A DNA stretch of 64,000 nt from Bacteroidales bacterium (GCA_017546605.1 JAFYSH010000029.1:1-64000), one strand, 5' to 3'; positions 8,594 through 18,193 are shown, counted from the first letter of the stretch. The notes: generated from the sequence alone by a model not told the origin. Numbers and translations are program-made.

Positions 8594-9882
8594 AGACTTT
8601 TATCACTCTCAGGATCTGTTACTAAGGTTACTAAGATTTTGTCAATTCGAGCCCCATCCATATCCATCACTTCCAAACGGAAGTGTTCCCAGACAAGTGA
8701 CTCACCAGACTGCGGAATGTGTTCCAACTTTTCAAGAATCAAGCCGCTTAACGTATTGTAATCATTTTCAGGGAACAATGCTTCACATTCAAAGTGAGCC
8801 AGAAAATCATAAAATGGACATTGGCCATCCACCAGCCAACTATTTCCCTCCTTACGCTCAATAATATCCGGCTCTTCCGTCTCATCCGAAATCGATCCGA
8901 CCAGGCCCTCCAGAATATCTTTATGGGTCACCATGCCTTGGAAAACACCAAACTCATCACAAACCAGTCCATAACCGACTTGTCGTTCCTGCATCTGTTC
9001 CAAGACTTTATAAACATCGGTGTACTCGTGAAAATACTGCGCCGGACGAATGATCTCGTGCAAGCAAAAATCCGGTTCATCCAGCTTGGCAAACAATTCC
9101 TTCAGAAAAACAACTCCCAAGATCGTATCCAAACTGTCATCCCCGACCGGATAAACCTCGAATAAATGAGCTTTTATCAAGTCGTGAATCTGATCTGCTG
9201 ACATTTCTTTCTCAATCCAGACAATTTCATTGCGCGAAGTCATGATGGAATCCACCTGACGATCTCCCAATGAGAAAACACGTTCCACGATATCCTGTTC
9301 CACTTCCTGTACAGATCCATCTTCCGCACCTTCTGCAATCATTGACTTGATTTCCTCCTCGGTTACAATGGGATCCTCTTCCCGGATTCCAATCACTTTC
9401 GACAACAAACGGGTGCTTTGGGTCAATACCCAGACAAAAGGAGATGCCAATACAGAAAGCCATTGCATCGGACCTGCCACTACTTTTGCAATCCTTTCCG
9501 AGTAATTCATCCCAATACGTTTGGGCAACAATTCCCCAAAAATCAAGGTCAAGTAGGTCACAATCACCACAATGATGGTTTGAGAGAAACCCAGCGATAT
9601 CATCGGATTCATTCCCCATTTTTCCAGAATTTCCGCAAAGTCATCCGCAAACTGATCGCCAGAATACAACCCTGTCAAAATACCGATCAAGGTGATTCCA
9701 ATCTGTACCGTTGAAAGGAAACGGTCTGGCTCCTCCGCCAAACGGAGCGCACGCTTTGCGGAAGAACTACCCTTCTTTGCTTCGGCTGAAAGACTGGACT
9801 TTCTGGAACTGATCATGGCGATTTCACTCATCGAGAAAACGCCATTCAGGAAAATGAGGATTAGAATAATCAATAATTCCAT
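8590..9882 (-). CDS. CNNM/CBS/CorC_HlyC membrane protein (hemolysin-type, gliding-related family)
   Basis: Inner-membrane protein of 430 aa. The N-terminal CNNM (DUF21) domain covers about residues 1-175 with three to four helices and the SEIAMISSRKS motif. Two CBS domains follow (about 200-325) and then a C-terminal CorC_HlyC domain (about 340-425). Such proteins are implicated in divalent cation (Mg2+/Co2+) transport; the old name hemolysin is not supported by anything here. In Bacteroidota a relative is the gliding protein GldE, but no gliding genes are near. A promoter lies at 9901-9930. Confidence 0.9.
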   Translation of the reverse strand: MELLIILILIFLNGVFSMSEIAMISSRKSSLSAEAKKGSSSAKRALRLAEEPDRFLSTVQIGITLIGILTGLYSGDQFADDFAEILEKWGMNPMISLGFSQTIIVVIVTYLTLIFGELLPKRIGMNYSERIAKVVAGPMQWLSVLASPFVWVLTQSTRLLSKVIGIREEDPIVTEEEIKSMIAEGAEDGSVQEVEQDIVERVFSLGDRQVDSIMTSRNEIVWIEKEMSADQIHDLIKAHLFEVYPVGDDSLDTILGVVFLKELFAKLDEPDFCLHEIIRPAQYFHEYTDVYKVLEQMQERQVGYGLVCDEFGVFQGMVTHKDILEGLVGSISDETEEPDIIERKEGNSWLVDGQCPFYDFLAHFECEALFPENDYNTLSGLILEKLEHIPQSGESLVWEHFRLEVMDMDGARIDKILVTLVTDPESDKSL

Positions 9883-9900
9883 TTTTCTATTTTGAATTCA

Positions 9901-9930
9901 CAAATTTATATAAAAAACATCTTACTCAAA
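9901..9930 (-). promoter_or_regulatory. Promoter of the CNNM/CBS gene
   Basis: The minus strand has TAAATTTG (9908-9901) with TTTG (9930-9927) 18 bases upstream, close to the Bacteroidetes -33/-7 arrangement. The ATG at 9882 follows about 18 bases later. Confidence 0.65.
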
Positions 9931-9936
9931 AATACC

Positions 9937-9944
9937 TACCTTTG
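9937..9944 (+). promoter_or_regulatory. -7 box of the CBM9-like gene (TACCTTTG)
   Basis: Exact TAnnTTTG match 17 bases upstream of the ATG at 9962. It is back to back with the divergent promoter at 9901-9930; no -33 box is evident. Confidence 0.5.
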
Positions 9945-9961
9945 TAAAAAATTCCAATGCT

Positions 9962-10696
9962 ATGCCACATCGTCATTTCCTATTACTCATCCTACTCATG
10001 GGGCTACAGTTGCCTTGGATAAAAAGCACACAATCGATCTATTCACAAACCATTCCTACTATGAAACAATTAGTTGTACCCACTTGCCCCGAATTGGGCA
10101 GCCTCAATGCGACGGAACAAAAAGATTTCCTGCGACAACTTCCCGCCCAAGCACTGGACTGCGTCAACTGGCCCGACCGTTTCCCGTATGCGCCAGCCAC
10201 CACCTTCCGCATTGCCACGGATGCCAAAAGCCTATACATCTATTATGAAACTCGAGGATTGGGGCTTCGTGCCGTAGCCCTGGAAGACAATGGCCCTGTC
10301 TGGGAAGACAGCTGTGTGGAGTTTTTCGTGCAAGTTCCCGGACAAGACTGCTACCGCAATTTTGAAGTCAATTGCATCGGCACACTCTTAGCCTCCGAAA
10401 AAACGCCTGGATCTACCTCCAAGCGTTTTACGACAGAAGCCTTGCAAAGTATCCAACGTTATTCCTCTCTCGAACGAAAACCCATGGATATCAGTGATGG
10501 CGAATTTGAGTGGAATCTATTACTAATCATCCCGTTGGAATGTCTCCAACTACAAACGTTACCGGAAAGTCTCCGGGCCAACTTCTACAAATGCGGCGAC
10601 AAAACCAGCCATCCCCACTACTTGAGTTGGAACCCCATCACTTTCGAAAAACCGAACTTCCACTTACCGGAGTTTTTCGGAGAACTTCGGTTCTAA
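9962..10696 (+). CDS. CBM9-like carbohydrate-binding domain protein
   Basis: 244 aa. The body resembles the family 9 carbohydrate-binding-like fold: an opening ATTFRIATDAKSLYIYY strand pair, then VWEDSCVEFFVQVPG followed by YRNFEVNCIGTLLAS, and a late LRANFYKCGDKTSHPHYLSWNP. No catalytic domain is attached. The ATG at 9962 adds a hydrophobic stretch (HFLLLILLMGLQLPW) that could be an export signal; a second ATG at 10061 would give a 211-aa cytosolic form. The promoter at 9937-9944 favours the first. It stands alone, convergent with the Nfn-like gene (four-base overlap). The binding target is unknown. Confidence 0.75.
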   Translation: MPHRHFLLLILLMGLQLPWIKSTQSIYSQTIPTMKQLVVPTCPELGSLNATEQKDFLRQLPAQALDCVNWPDRFPYAPATTFRIATDAKSLYIYYETRGLGLRAVALEDNGPVWEDSCVEFFVQVPGQDCYRNFEVNCIGTLLASEKTPGSTSKRFTTEALQSIQRYSSLERKPMDISDGEFEWNLLLIIPLECLQLQTLPESLRANFYKCGDKTSHPHYLSWNPITFEKPNFHLPEFFGELRF

Positions 10697-12096
10697 CAAG
10701 AAGTCTGCTGCAAATACTGATGAATGGCCTGCGCTGCCTTTCTACCGGCACCCATCGCCAGAATGACGGTTGCAGCACCGGTTACGGCATCCCCTCCGGC
10801 AAAGACACCCAAGCGGGTCGTTGCACCAGCCTCATCGGCCACCAAACAGCCCCAGGCATTTACTTCCAAGCCGGGGGTGGTTGTCGCAATCAAGGGATTC
10901 GGCGAAGTCCCCAAAGACATGATTACCACATCCGCCGGAACTTCCAAACAATCTCCTGCTACAGGAACCGGACGTCTGCGTCCGGATTGATCCGGTTCTC
11001 CCAACTCCATACGCTGACACGAGAGTCCTTTTACCCAGCCTTGCTCATCTCCCAATACGGCAATCGGATTGGTCAAAAATTGGAAACGGATGCCTTCTTC
11101 TTTGGCGTGATGCACTTCTTCCAAACGTGCCGGTAACTCGGCCTCGGTGCGCCGATAAACCACCGTCACTTCGGCTCCCAGACGCAACGCCGTTCGCGCA
11201 GCATCCATCGCCACATTACCACCACCAACAACAACGACACGACGGCCGACATAGATGGGCGTATCGGCGTCTTCCCGATAAGCTTTCATCAAATTGCTGC
11301 GCGTCAAAAATTCATTGGCAGAAACCACACCGTTCAAATTTTCGCCCGGAATGCCCATAAATTTCGGCAAACCTGCACCAGAGCCTACAAATACGGCGTC
11401 ATAACCTTCCTCACCCAATAATTGATCTACCGTCAAGGTGCGACCAATAACCACATTGGTTTCAATCTGTACCCCCAAGGCTTGAAGCCGGGCAATTTCA
11501 GGTTTCACAACCGTTTCCTTCGGAAGACGGAACTCGGGAATTCCATACAAAAGCACTCCACCCGGCTCGTGCAAACTTTCAAAAATGGTAACACGGTAAC
11601 CCAGGCGAGCCAAATCCGTAGCACAAGCCAAACCGGCAGGACCACTTCCTACAACCGCAACCGAGCGCCCATTCGCCGGTTTGCAAGCTGCAAACTGCAC
11701 TTGTTGCTCCCGACTCCAGTCGGCCACAAACCGTTCCAGTTTACCAATAGCGACAGCCTCTCCTTTTTTTCCCAGTACACATGCACCTTCGCATTGTGTT
11801 TCCTGCGGACAAACCCGTCCACAAACAGCCGGCAACGAGCTATCCTGGGCAATGACCGACGCTGCTTCGTACAAATTACCCTCAGCCAATTGACGGATAA
11901 AGGAGGGTATCGCAATAGAAACCGGACAAGCCGCCACACAAGCCGGTTTTGGACAATCCAGACACCGACTCGCCTCCCGTTGAGCCTCGTGCAGGTCGTA
12001 ACCCAAACACACTTCTTCAAAATGTTTTGCACGTGCTGCCGGATCCAGTTCACGAACCGGAACGCGAGGTATTTTATTTCCTAATTTCTTGTCCAT
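10693..12096 (-). CDS. gltA: NADPH-dependent glutamate synthase small-subunit-like / NfnB-like oxidoreductase
   Basis: 467-aa flavoprotein of the GltD/NfnB family. The N-terminal cysteine clusters CLDCPKPACVAACP and CGRVCPQETQCEGAC bind two [4Fe-4S] centres. The FAD site is VVGSGPAGLACATDLA, the NADP(H) site is VVVGGGNVAMDAA, and the family ends with GDAVTGAATVILAMGAGRKAA. Databases often name such proteins glutamate synthase, but no gltB is nearby. The partner immediately upstream is an NfnA-like subunit whose end overlaps this start by 23 bases. Together they more likely form an NADH-dependent ferredoxin:NADP+ oxidoreductase (electron-bifurcating Nfn). That function is inferred from gene pairing. 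Confidence 0.88.
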   Translation of the reverse strand: MDKKLGNKIPRVPVRELDPAARAKHFEEVCLGYDLHEAQREASRCLDCPKPACVAACPVSIAIPSFIRQLAEGNLYEAASVIAQDSSLPAVCGRVCPQETQCEGACVLGKKGEAVAIGKLERFVADWSREQQVQFAACKPANGRSVAVVGSGPAGLACATDLARLGYRVTIFESLHEPGGVLLYGIPEFRLPKETVVKPEIARLQALGVQIETNVVIGRTLTVDQLLGEEGYDAVFVGSGAGLPKFMGIPGENLNGVVSANEFLTRSNLMKAYREDADTPIYVGRRVVVVGGGNVAMDAARTALRLGAEVTVVYRRTEAELPARLEEVHHAKEEGIRFQFLTNPIAVLGDEQGWVKGLSCQRMELGEPDQSGRRRPVPVAGDCLEVPADVVIMSLGTSPNPLIATTTPGLEVNAWGCLVADEAGATTRLGVFAGGDAVTGAATVILAMGAGRKAAQAIHQYLQQTSC

Positions 12097-12943
12097 TTTC
12101 CAAACGACATTGATGATTAGCTTCTACTTCTTGTTCTCGATACATCGATTGACGACGGATGGCCTCATCAAAATCCACCTCATATGCATTGAATTCAGGG
12201 CCATCCACACAAGCAAATTTTGTCTTGCCAGCAATCGTTACCCGACAAGCCCCACACATACCGGTTCCATCTACCATCAAGGTATTTAGACTGACAACCA
12301 ACGGAAGATCAAAGGGCTTCGTTGTCAGAGCCACGTACTTCATCATCACCATCGGTCCAATTGCCACGGCTTGATCATAGTGTACGGCGCCATCCTCCAG
12401 CAATTCACGCACACAATCTGTTACCAAGCCTTTTCTTCCATACGTTCCATCATCAGTACAAACGTACAAATGGTCACAGACCGCCTGCATCTGCTGCTCA
12501 AAAATCACATAGTCCTTGCTCTTGGCACCGATCACAACATCCACAGCCACGCCCCGTTCATACAAGTACTTAACCTGCGGATAGACCGGTGCTGTACCAA
12601 GACCTCCCGCCACAAAAAGATAACGTTGATTGCGTAATTTTTCCTCGGAATATTCTACAAAATCAGAAGGTCGGCCCAAAGGACCCACGACATCGGCAAA
12701 GGATGCCCCCTCCTCCAACTCACAGATCTTATGCGAAGAGGCTCCTACAATTTGTGTAACAATGGTTACAGTTCCTTTCTTCCGGTCATAATCACAAATA
12801 GTCAAAGGAATACGTTCCCCCAAAGGATGGGTTCTTACAATCAGAAATTGCCCCGGCAAGGCAGATGCCGCCACGCGCGGTGCCAGAACCTCCATTTGCA
12901 CAATGGCTGGCGTCAATACAGTTTTAGTAAGGATGGTAAACAT
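12074..12943 (-). CDS. Sulfide/dihydroorotate dehydrogenase-like FAD/NAD-binding protein (NfnA-like)
   Basis: 289 aa. It has an N-terminal FAD-binding barrel (GQFLIVRTHPLGERIPLTI), a nucleotide-binding domain (FVAGGLGTAPVYPQVKYL) and a C-terminal [2Fe-2S] region DGTGMCGACRVTIAGKTKFAC. The family (PyrK-like, NfnA/NfnS) passes electrons between NADH, a [2Fe-2S] cluster and a partner flavoprotein, which is the next gene. It starts five bases after the stop of the GH9-deacetylase gene, so it may share that transcript, an odd combination of a glycoside hydrolase with redox enzymes. Confidence 0.9.
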   Translation of the reverse strand: MFTILTKTVLTPAIVQMEVLAPRVAASALPGQFLIVRTHPLGERIPLTICDYDRKKGTVTIVTQIVGASSHKICELEEGASFADVVGPLGRPSDFVEYSEEKLRNQRYLFVAGGLGTAPVYPQVKYLYERGVAVDVVIGAKSKDYVIFEQQMQAVCDHLYVCTDDGTYGRKGLVTDCVRELLEDGAVHYDQAVAIGPMVMMKYVALTTKPFDLPLVVSLNTLMVDGTGMCGACRVTIAGKTKFACVDGPEFNAYEVDFDEAIRRQSMYREQEVEANHQCRLENGQEIRK

Positions 12944-12948
12944 ACGTT

Positions 12949-15432
12949 CTATAATTTCACGTCAGTAAAGGTTGCAAAGGTGTATCCTTGGCGTTTCAGC
13001 TTCCGAATAATTTCCGACAAACGCAAATACAAAGCATCCGTACGATCCGGATGAATTCCCGGATGAATCAGGATGATTGCTCCGTTCAAACCCGCTTGAT
13101 TTTCAAAGTTATACAAAGTTTCAATCAAACGATCTGAACTGCGATAATTTGGCATATCGGGTGTTGTATAATCGGCATTGGTACCGGTTCCCGGCGTCAG
13201 GTTGATCACATTCATACCCAACGACTCCAGCGCTGCTACCGACTCACTGTTGTAGTATTCATACGGCGGCAAGAACCAGGTTGCCTGATCCGGACGAATG
13301 CCAAACTTCTCCAGTTCCCTCAAGTTCGCCAACAAATCGGCTTGTACTTCGCCAAATGATACCAATGAAGAATCACGTTGTCCCCAAGGTGCATAAAGCA
13401 AATGCTTGTCTGAGTGACCGCTCACATAATGTCCTTCATCGATGATCTGTTGGATCAAGTCGCGGTGCTCAGGCATCCGCAAACAGTTTCCTGTCAGGAA
13501 GAATGATCCCTTGATACCATGACGCTTCAACGTTTTAAGAATGTGCGGTCCTCCATTAAACAAGGAATCGGCCGAGAAAATCAGATAGACTTGCTTTTGG
13601 TCAGGATTGACCCGAACAGCCGCTCCATAGGAGTCTTTAACCAACTGAGCTTGTTTCATTTGCTTACCATGAACTTCACGTTTTGCAAAGTAATAAGCCA
13701 AACCTGCTGTTCCGTCCATGGTCGGTTCATTGCTCGCATAATCGCCCAAATCATCGTGATAAACTGCGATACCATTGTTCAAGATTTCAAAGACATCCGG
13801 TTTGGTCAACGACTCGCCGGCGCGTTCCAAGAACACATCCCGATAAACAGGACCGTCCACCAGACCTCCGGGTGTATTGTCACCTACCAAGTAGTAAGAG
13901 GTATGCGGATCTTCCGGAAAATCATATCCCACCGGTGCTTCTACAATCATAGAGGTTCCCCAAGGATTACAACCCAACAGCCAGTCGCGCAAAGCGGATT
14001 CCATTTCCAAGAAGGAGGCATCGCCACTGACTTCATGATACAAACGAGCCTGCGTAATGGCCGCGGATGTCAAGTTGTTCGAACACCAGATAAAAGGAAT
14101 TCCATTGATAAACGGATCATCCGCTGCCCGATCTTTGATGGCTTGCAAACCCTGACGCATAAATTCCTGATACTTCGCACGCACCTTTTCGTCGGACGAT
14201 TTTGCCAAATAGTAATGTCCCAGGTTGATAAACGGATAATATTGGTAGTGACGGCCACGGCCCAATTCCATCCAAGGAGTAATGGGCTCCAACTCGCCCC
14301 AATAATCCGCTTCTTTCAACCAGCGGGCCTCTCCGGAATAATGTGCCCAGGTAGCAGCTGCCAATTCCACATCATCCACCCAGGTATCTTCTTCGTAGAA
14401 ATAGGGCGAAATCACACAAGCGGTTTGGGTATTGCCCGGTTGTTCCAACGCAAATTCAAATGCTTGTAAGGATTTGCCACGCATCAGGTCAGCAAAGTCC
14501 GGATCCAACGACTCAAACACCTCTGCACCCAAAGCAAAAGTCGATGAAAACTTACCCGCTGTAGAAGAAACGCCAGTTGTCCGATTGATGTACGAAGACA
14601 ATCCTTGCGGCTTACCGGTTACAAAATAGACCGGTCTTCCCGTTCCAGGTCCCCAACCATAATCCACTTGGTCGGTTTGCGGCAAACGGAAGCCCGCATG
14701 ATCCCGGTCGTCGGCAATCTGATTGAACATCACCCGGTGTTCCGGATTCATTTTCACCAGCCACTCCAATCCCCAACGGGCCTCATCCAAAATATCCGGA
14801 ATTCCATTGCTTCCGCGACGACCGTTGGCCAAGTACTCATCCTGAAATACCGACTTGTCTTCTTGCTCCATATAGGCAAACAAAAGATGATAAATCGTGG
14901 TAGCGGAAGTCGTGGTATATTGTAAATAGTCTGTAGCATCGTGCCAGCCACCCGTCACGTCAATGCGTTCTCCACTACGCGTCGGGTGATCCACAATGAA
15001 ACCGTCATGTTGATGACACAATTCTCCAGTGTACGGATTGTCACCACAACGTTGTTGACGCAAGTACACCAACAAAAAATCAGCCAAGCCGTCGTACACA
15101 TCCGGAGCAATTCGGAAACGGACACTTTCGGTCCCGTTACAACGGATGTAATAACCTCCCGGCTCCACGACCGATGAAAAATCCAAGCGATAGGCTCGTT
15201 TCAATCCCCAACGGGATGCATTGGCCGCCTTACCTTCCCCTCTAAAAACAAGACGATCGTTCGAAGCGTCGTATACCTCAAACGATCCGTCCACTTGATC
15301 CATTGATAAAAAGACTGCCACTTTCACATCATCCGGGAGATACCCCACGTTGTTCACACGCACCCAAGATTGGGCAGACACGCCGGTAAAAACAGCCAGC
15401 AAAAAGAAAAATACAAATGAAACCTTACGCAT
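12949..15432 (-). CDS. Exported GH9 glycoside hydrolase fused to a polysaccharide deacetylase domain
   Basis: 827 aa with a signal peptide (1-20). Residues 21-110 form a CelD-type N-terminal Ig domain, and about 115-585 a GH9 (alpha/alpha)6 catalytic domain. The GH9 acid pair is in GGWHDATDYLQY (Asp165, Asp168) and the late catalytic Glu is in YASNEPTMDG. From about residue 605 to the end is a NodB/CE4-like domain with HSDKH (metal ligands), PPYEYYN and LIHPG. Its first motif is IFSADS instead of the usual TFDDG, so the catalytic-base aspartate seems lost. Activity could be hydrolysis of beta-linked glucan or glucosamine polymers; the deacetylase half may be altered or inactive. Nearby GH20 and GH2 genes favour an aminosugar substrate. 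Confidence 0.85.
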   Translation of the reverse strand: MRKVSFVFFFLLAVFTGVSAQSWVRVNNVGYLPDDVKVAVFLSMDQVDGSFEVYDASNDRLVFRGEGKAANASRWGLKRAYRLDFSSVVEPGGYYIRCNGTESVRFRIAPDVYDGLADFLLVYLRQQRCGDNPYTGELCHQHDGFIVDHPTRSGERIDVTGGWHDATDYLQYTTTSATTIYHLLFAYMEQEDKSVFQDEYLANGRRGSNGIPDILDEARWGLEWLVKMNPEHRVMFNQIADDRDHAGFRLPQTDQVDYGWGPGTGRPVYFVTGKPQGLSSYINRTTGVSSTAGKFSSTFALGAEVFESLDPDFADLMRGKSLQAFEFALEQPGNTQTACVISPYFYEEDTWVDDVELAAATWAHYSGEARWLKEADYWGELEPITPWMELGRGRHYQYYPFINLGHYYLAKSSDEKVRAKYQEFMRQGLQAIKDRAADDPFINGIPFIWCSNNLTSAAITQARLYHEVSGDASFLEMESALRDWLLGCNPWGTSMIVEAPVGYDFPEDPHTSYYLVGDNTPGGLVDGPVYRDVFLERAGESLTKPDVFEILNNGIAVYHDDLGDYASNEPTMDGTAGLAYYFAKREVHGKQMKQAQLVKDSYGAAVRVNPDQKQVYLIFSADSLFNGGPHILKTLKRHGIKGSFFLTGNCLRMPEHRDLIQQIIDEGHYVSGHSDKHLLYAPWGQRDSSLVSFGEVQADLLANLRELEKFGIRPDQATWFLPPYEYYNSESVAALESLGMNVINLTPGTGTNADYTTPDMPNYRSSDRLIETLYNFENQAGLNGAIILIHPGIHPDRTDALYLRLSEIIRKLKRQGYTFATFTDVKL

Positions 15433-15466
15433 ACTAATATTGCTTTAGAATGCGTGAAGATAGTCA

Positions 15467-15796
15467 TTATTTTTCAGATTCTTTTTCTTCCGGTTTGATT
15501 TCTTCCGCTTCGTAACCCAATTTTTCAATGGCCGCTTCCAAAGCGGCTACATCTGCCTTCTTGGTGTTGTAGCGAATCCAAATGGTTTGGGTTGCCACAT
15601 CTACTTTAAAATCTTTCACAGCACCTTTGGCAATGAAAGGAAGTTTTGCATCCAATTTTGCTTTACAACCTTCACAATCGATTGCTACTGAGAAAGTCAC
15701 TTCTGCTTCTTTCTTTTTGTCATTTTTGGCATCTGCATTCACGCAAATCACCAGGGCCATCAGGCAGAAAGCCCACATTTTCATCCAAGTTTTCAT
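15467..15796 (-). CDS. Heavy-metal-associated (HMA) domain protein, exported
   Basis: 109 aa. A signal peptide (MKTWMKMWAFCLMALVICVNA) is followed by a lysine-rich linker and one ferredoxin-like HMA domain with the CxxC metal site DCEGCKAKL. The tail is acidic and lysine-rich. The ATG at 15796 is chosen because the upstream extension runs back into the TonB receptor gene and would bury the signal peptide. It lies 26 bp behind the receptor. A role as periplasmic carrier for Cu+ or another soft metal is inferred from the CxxC site and the neighbours. Confidence 0.85.
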   Translation of the reverse strand: MKTWMKMWAFCLMALVICVNADAKNDKKKEAEVTFSVAIDCEGCKAKLDAKLPFIAKGAVKDFKVDVATQTIWIRYNTKKADVAALEAAIEKLGYEAEEIKPEEKESEK

Positions 15797-15822
15797 CGTA
15801 TCAAATTTGTTTAATTCGCCTA

Positions 15823-18123
15823 TTATTTCCAAAGGGTAAAACGCAATCCCGCATAAATCTTCAAGCCCATCAACGGTCCCCAAATTACGCTGGAGTTAAA
15901 ATCAGCGCTGAAAGGATCATCCGCATTGATAATGGGATTTTTTTGTTTGTAATTGGTCAAGTTCTCAGCTCCCACATAAACATCCATCATGCTGAATTTC
16001 CGTGTAATCTGAGCAAACAACATCGGATATACCGGTGAATAGGACGACTCTCCCGGCTTCACTGCAAAATCGGGCAAACGGCTCGGGCCATTGATTTGAG
16101 CGGTAAAGTCAAAGGTCCAAATGTTCATCCGAGTAGCATATTGCAGGTTCAGTACCCCCTTATAGCGGCTCACCAAGGGGCGCTCTACCAAACCCCGATC
16201 CCGCAAAGTCACTTTTGAATCGGTGTAACGGAAAGTCGCCAACACGTTGAACCGCTCCAAAGGATAAATGGAGAAATCGACCTGATAGGTATTGGTATAG
16301 GATTGGGGGTGAGACAACTCACTCAAATTGTAAATCCACGTTTCTCCAGCACGCCATTCCTGATCCACAATGGTTTGTTCAATGAAATCATTGCGGAAAT
16401 AGTCAAAACTCAAGTACGCGCTTTCGTCATACCCCCAGGGCAAATACGCTGTCACATTTCCCCCATAGGTCCAGGCATCCTCAATTCCCAAGAAGCTGGC
16501 ATTGTTTTGCGGATGTTGAGGATCGCCAAACTTCACCAAACGACCGGTTGACATCATACCCAAATTATCCACAATCACATTGGAAGAGCGGTAGCCTCGT
16601 CCACCCGATACTCGAACAACCAACTGATCGGTAAACGAATATTTCACATTGGCTCGGGGCGAGAACAACCAGCCATGCAGGTTGTTGTAATCAGCACTAA
16701 AATCCAATACTGCGGATAGCTTTTCCCCCATCGTATAGGTATATTCCCCATAGACACCCAATTGATTTTCTTCTCGTCCCAGGTTATAGGTTTCTCCTCG
16801 AAGGGTGGATGAAATCACATCATCCAAGGTTTCATCAAAGAGATCATACTGGTTGCGGACACCCAAGGTAATGCGATGATTGTCATTGGGAATATCCTGA
16901 TACATTACATTGATAAATACAGAGTTCTGGTCGCCCAAATAAGCACGGTTTCCAAAGTGGGCGTTCATTTTGTGGTAGGTATAATCACCCACAACCGCAA
17001 TGTTCCGAGAATTGTCTTCATTCAACGGGAATCCTAACTTGAAAAATCCACTAATTCCTTCGTTTTCAATGTGAGAACCCCAAGGACCTGCTTCCATCGG
17101 CTCCGTACGTTCATCCGGATTGTAATCCATCATTCCACCGATGCGGTCGTCCTTCAATGCCCGGAAACCGAAACGGGCTTGGAAGCCATTTTCTGCATAA
17201 TACAGCCATCGGTTACCCAAGTTGAACTGCAAAGTTTGAGGCTCATCCCGGAAACCATCGTGATTACCGTCGTGAGAAAGCGGGTCAGTCGATACGTGCC
17301 CCATCAAAACGGTGCTCCATTTCTGATTCAATTGCAGGGACGAAGCAATATTGGCTTCCGTACGCAACATATCGCTCAAGAACAAGTTGATGAACAGGGG
17401 TTGTTCAGCGGTCGGCTTGCGGTGTTCCATATTGATTTGGCCCGTAATAGCCTCCACCCCATTGATCACCGAAGAAGGACCTTTGGCTATCTGAATGCTT
17501 TCCAACCATTGCCCCGGAATGTACGAAAGGCCGAAGGGAGAGGCCAAGCCCCGCATCACAGGACGATTCTCATCCAACATTTGGGTATAAATTCCAGACA
17601 AACCCAACAATCGAATCTGTTTGGCTCCGGTAATAGCATCGGAGTACCCCACGGTCACACTCGCCGAGTTCTCGAAACTCTCAGCCAAGTTGCAGCAAGC
17701 CATCTTACACAGACCCGCTGCCGTAATCACCTCTGTCTTCACCGGCGTGATCCGAGATAAGTAGTTCCCCTCCTGTTTGGAAACGACCACTGCCTCTTCC
17801 AACTCGTTGATTCCCTTCAAGTGAAATTCAACATAGGTCATATCGGGTGTAATCACCAAGGTATCACGTGTATAACCGATAGCTGTAGCCACCAGGGTCA
17901 CATCATTCTTGGCCACCTTAAAAAATTCAAAAGCTCCTTTATCGTCACAATCCATGTAGGTACCGGATTCCAACCAATATACTGAAGCAAAAGGGACAGT
18001 CTCTTGTTTGCCAAATGAAGTGGCATAGACCACACCTTTTAGTGAAGCCACCCGCTGTCCCCATACGGGCATTGTCAAGATAAGGCCCAACAAGGCCAAA
18101 ATCAAACGATTAAGTATTTTCAT
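15823..18123 (-). CDS. TonB-dependent receptor, probable metal uptake type
   Basis: Outer-membrane receptor of 766 aa. A signal peptide (1-22) precedes a carboxypeptidase-like regulatory domain (about 25-108), a plug domain (about 115-235, with KQIRLLGLSGIYTQMLDENR and KGPSSVINGVEAITGQINM) and a 22-strand barrel ending in LRFTLWK. The plug contains LCKMACCNLAESFENSASV, a cysteine motif I associate with the receptor class found beside HMA and HYC_CC_PP-type proteins. Neighbours on both sides are metal-related, so copper or another heavy metal is the likely ligand (inference). Confidence 0.9.
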   Translation of the reverse strand: MKILNRLILALLGLILTMPVWGQRVASLKGVVYATSFGKQETVPFASVYWLESGTYMDCDDKGAFEFFKVAKNDVTLVATAIGYTRDTLVITPDMTYVEFHLKGINELEEAVVVSKQEGNYLSRITPVKTEVITAAGLCKMACCNLAESFENSASVTVGYSDAITGAKQIRLLGLSGIYTQMLDENRPVMRGLASPFGLSYIPGQWLESIQIAKGPSSVINGVEAITGQINMEHRKPTAEQPLFINLFLSDMLRTEANIASSLQLNQKWSTVLMGHVSTDPLSHDGNHDGFRDEPQTLQFNLGNRWLYYAENGFQARFGFRALKDDRIGGMMDYNPDERTEPMEAGPWGSHIENEGISGFFKLGFPLNEDNSRNIAVVGDYTYHKMNAHFGNRAYLGDQNSVFINVMYQDIPNDNHRITLGVRNQYDLFDETLDDVISSTLRGETYNLGREENQLGVYGEYTYTMGEKLSAVLDFSADYNNLHGWLFSPRANVKYSFTDQLVVRVSGGRGYRSSNVIVDNLGMMSTGRLVKFGDPQHPQNNASFLGIEDAWTYGGNVTAYLPWGYDESAYLSFDYFRNDFIEQTIVDQEWRAGETWIYNLSELSHPQSYTNTYQVDFSIYPLERFNVLATFRYTDSKVTLRDRGLVERPLVSRYKGVLNLQYATRMNIWTFDFTAQINGPSRLPDFAVKPGESSYSPVYPMLFAQITRKFSMMDVYVGAENLTNYKQKNPIINADDPFSADFNSSVIWGPLMGLKIYAGLRFTLWK

Positions 18124-18193
18124 TTTAAAATAAAATTATGCGATTAATAATGGAAATGAACTCACAAACCACCCATTACGGGCAGTATTGCGG

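Noticed and set aside
13519..14469. Plus-strand open frame of 316 codons opposite the GH9-deacetylase gene
   Set aside because: It lies fully antisense to a strongly supported gene and its translation has no domain or signal features. Codon bias of the real gene explains the lack of stops.
17071..17760. Plus-strand open frame of 229 codons opposite the TonB receptor
   Set aside because: It is antisense to a receptor with intact plug and barrel motifs; no homology-like features.
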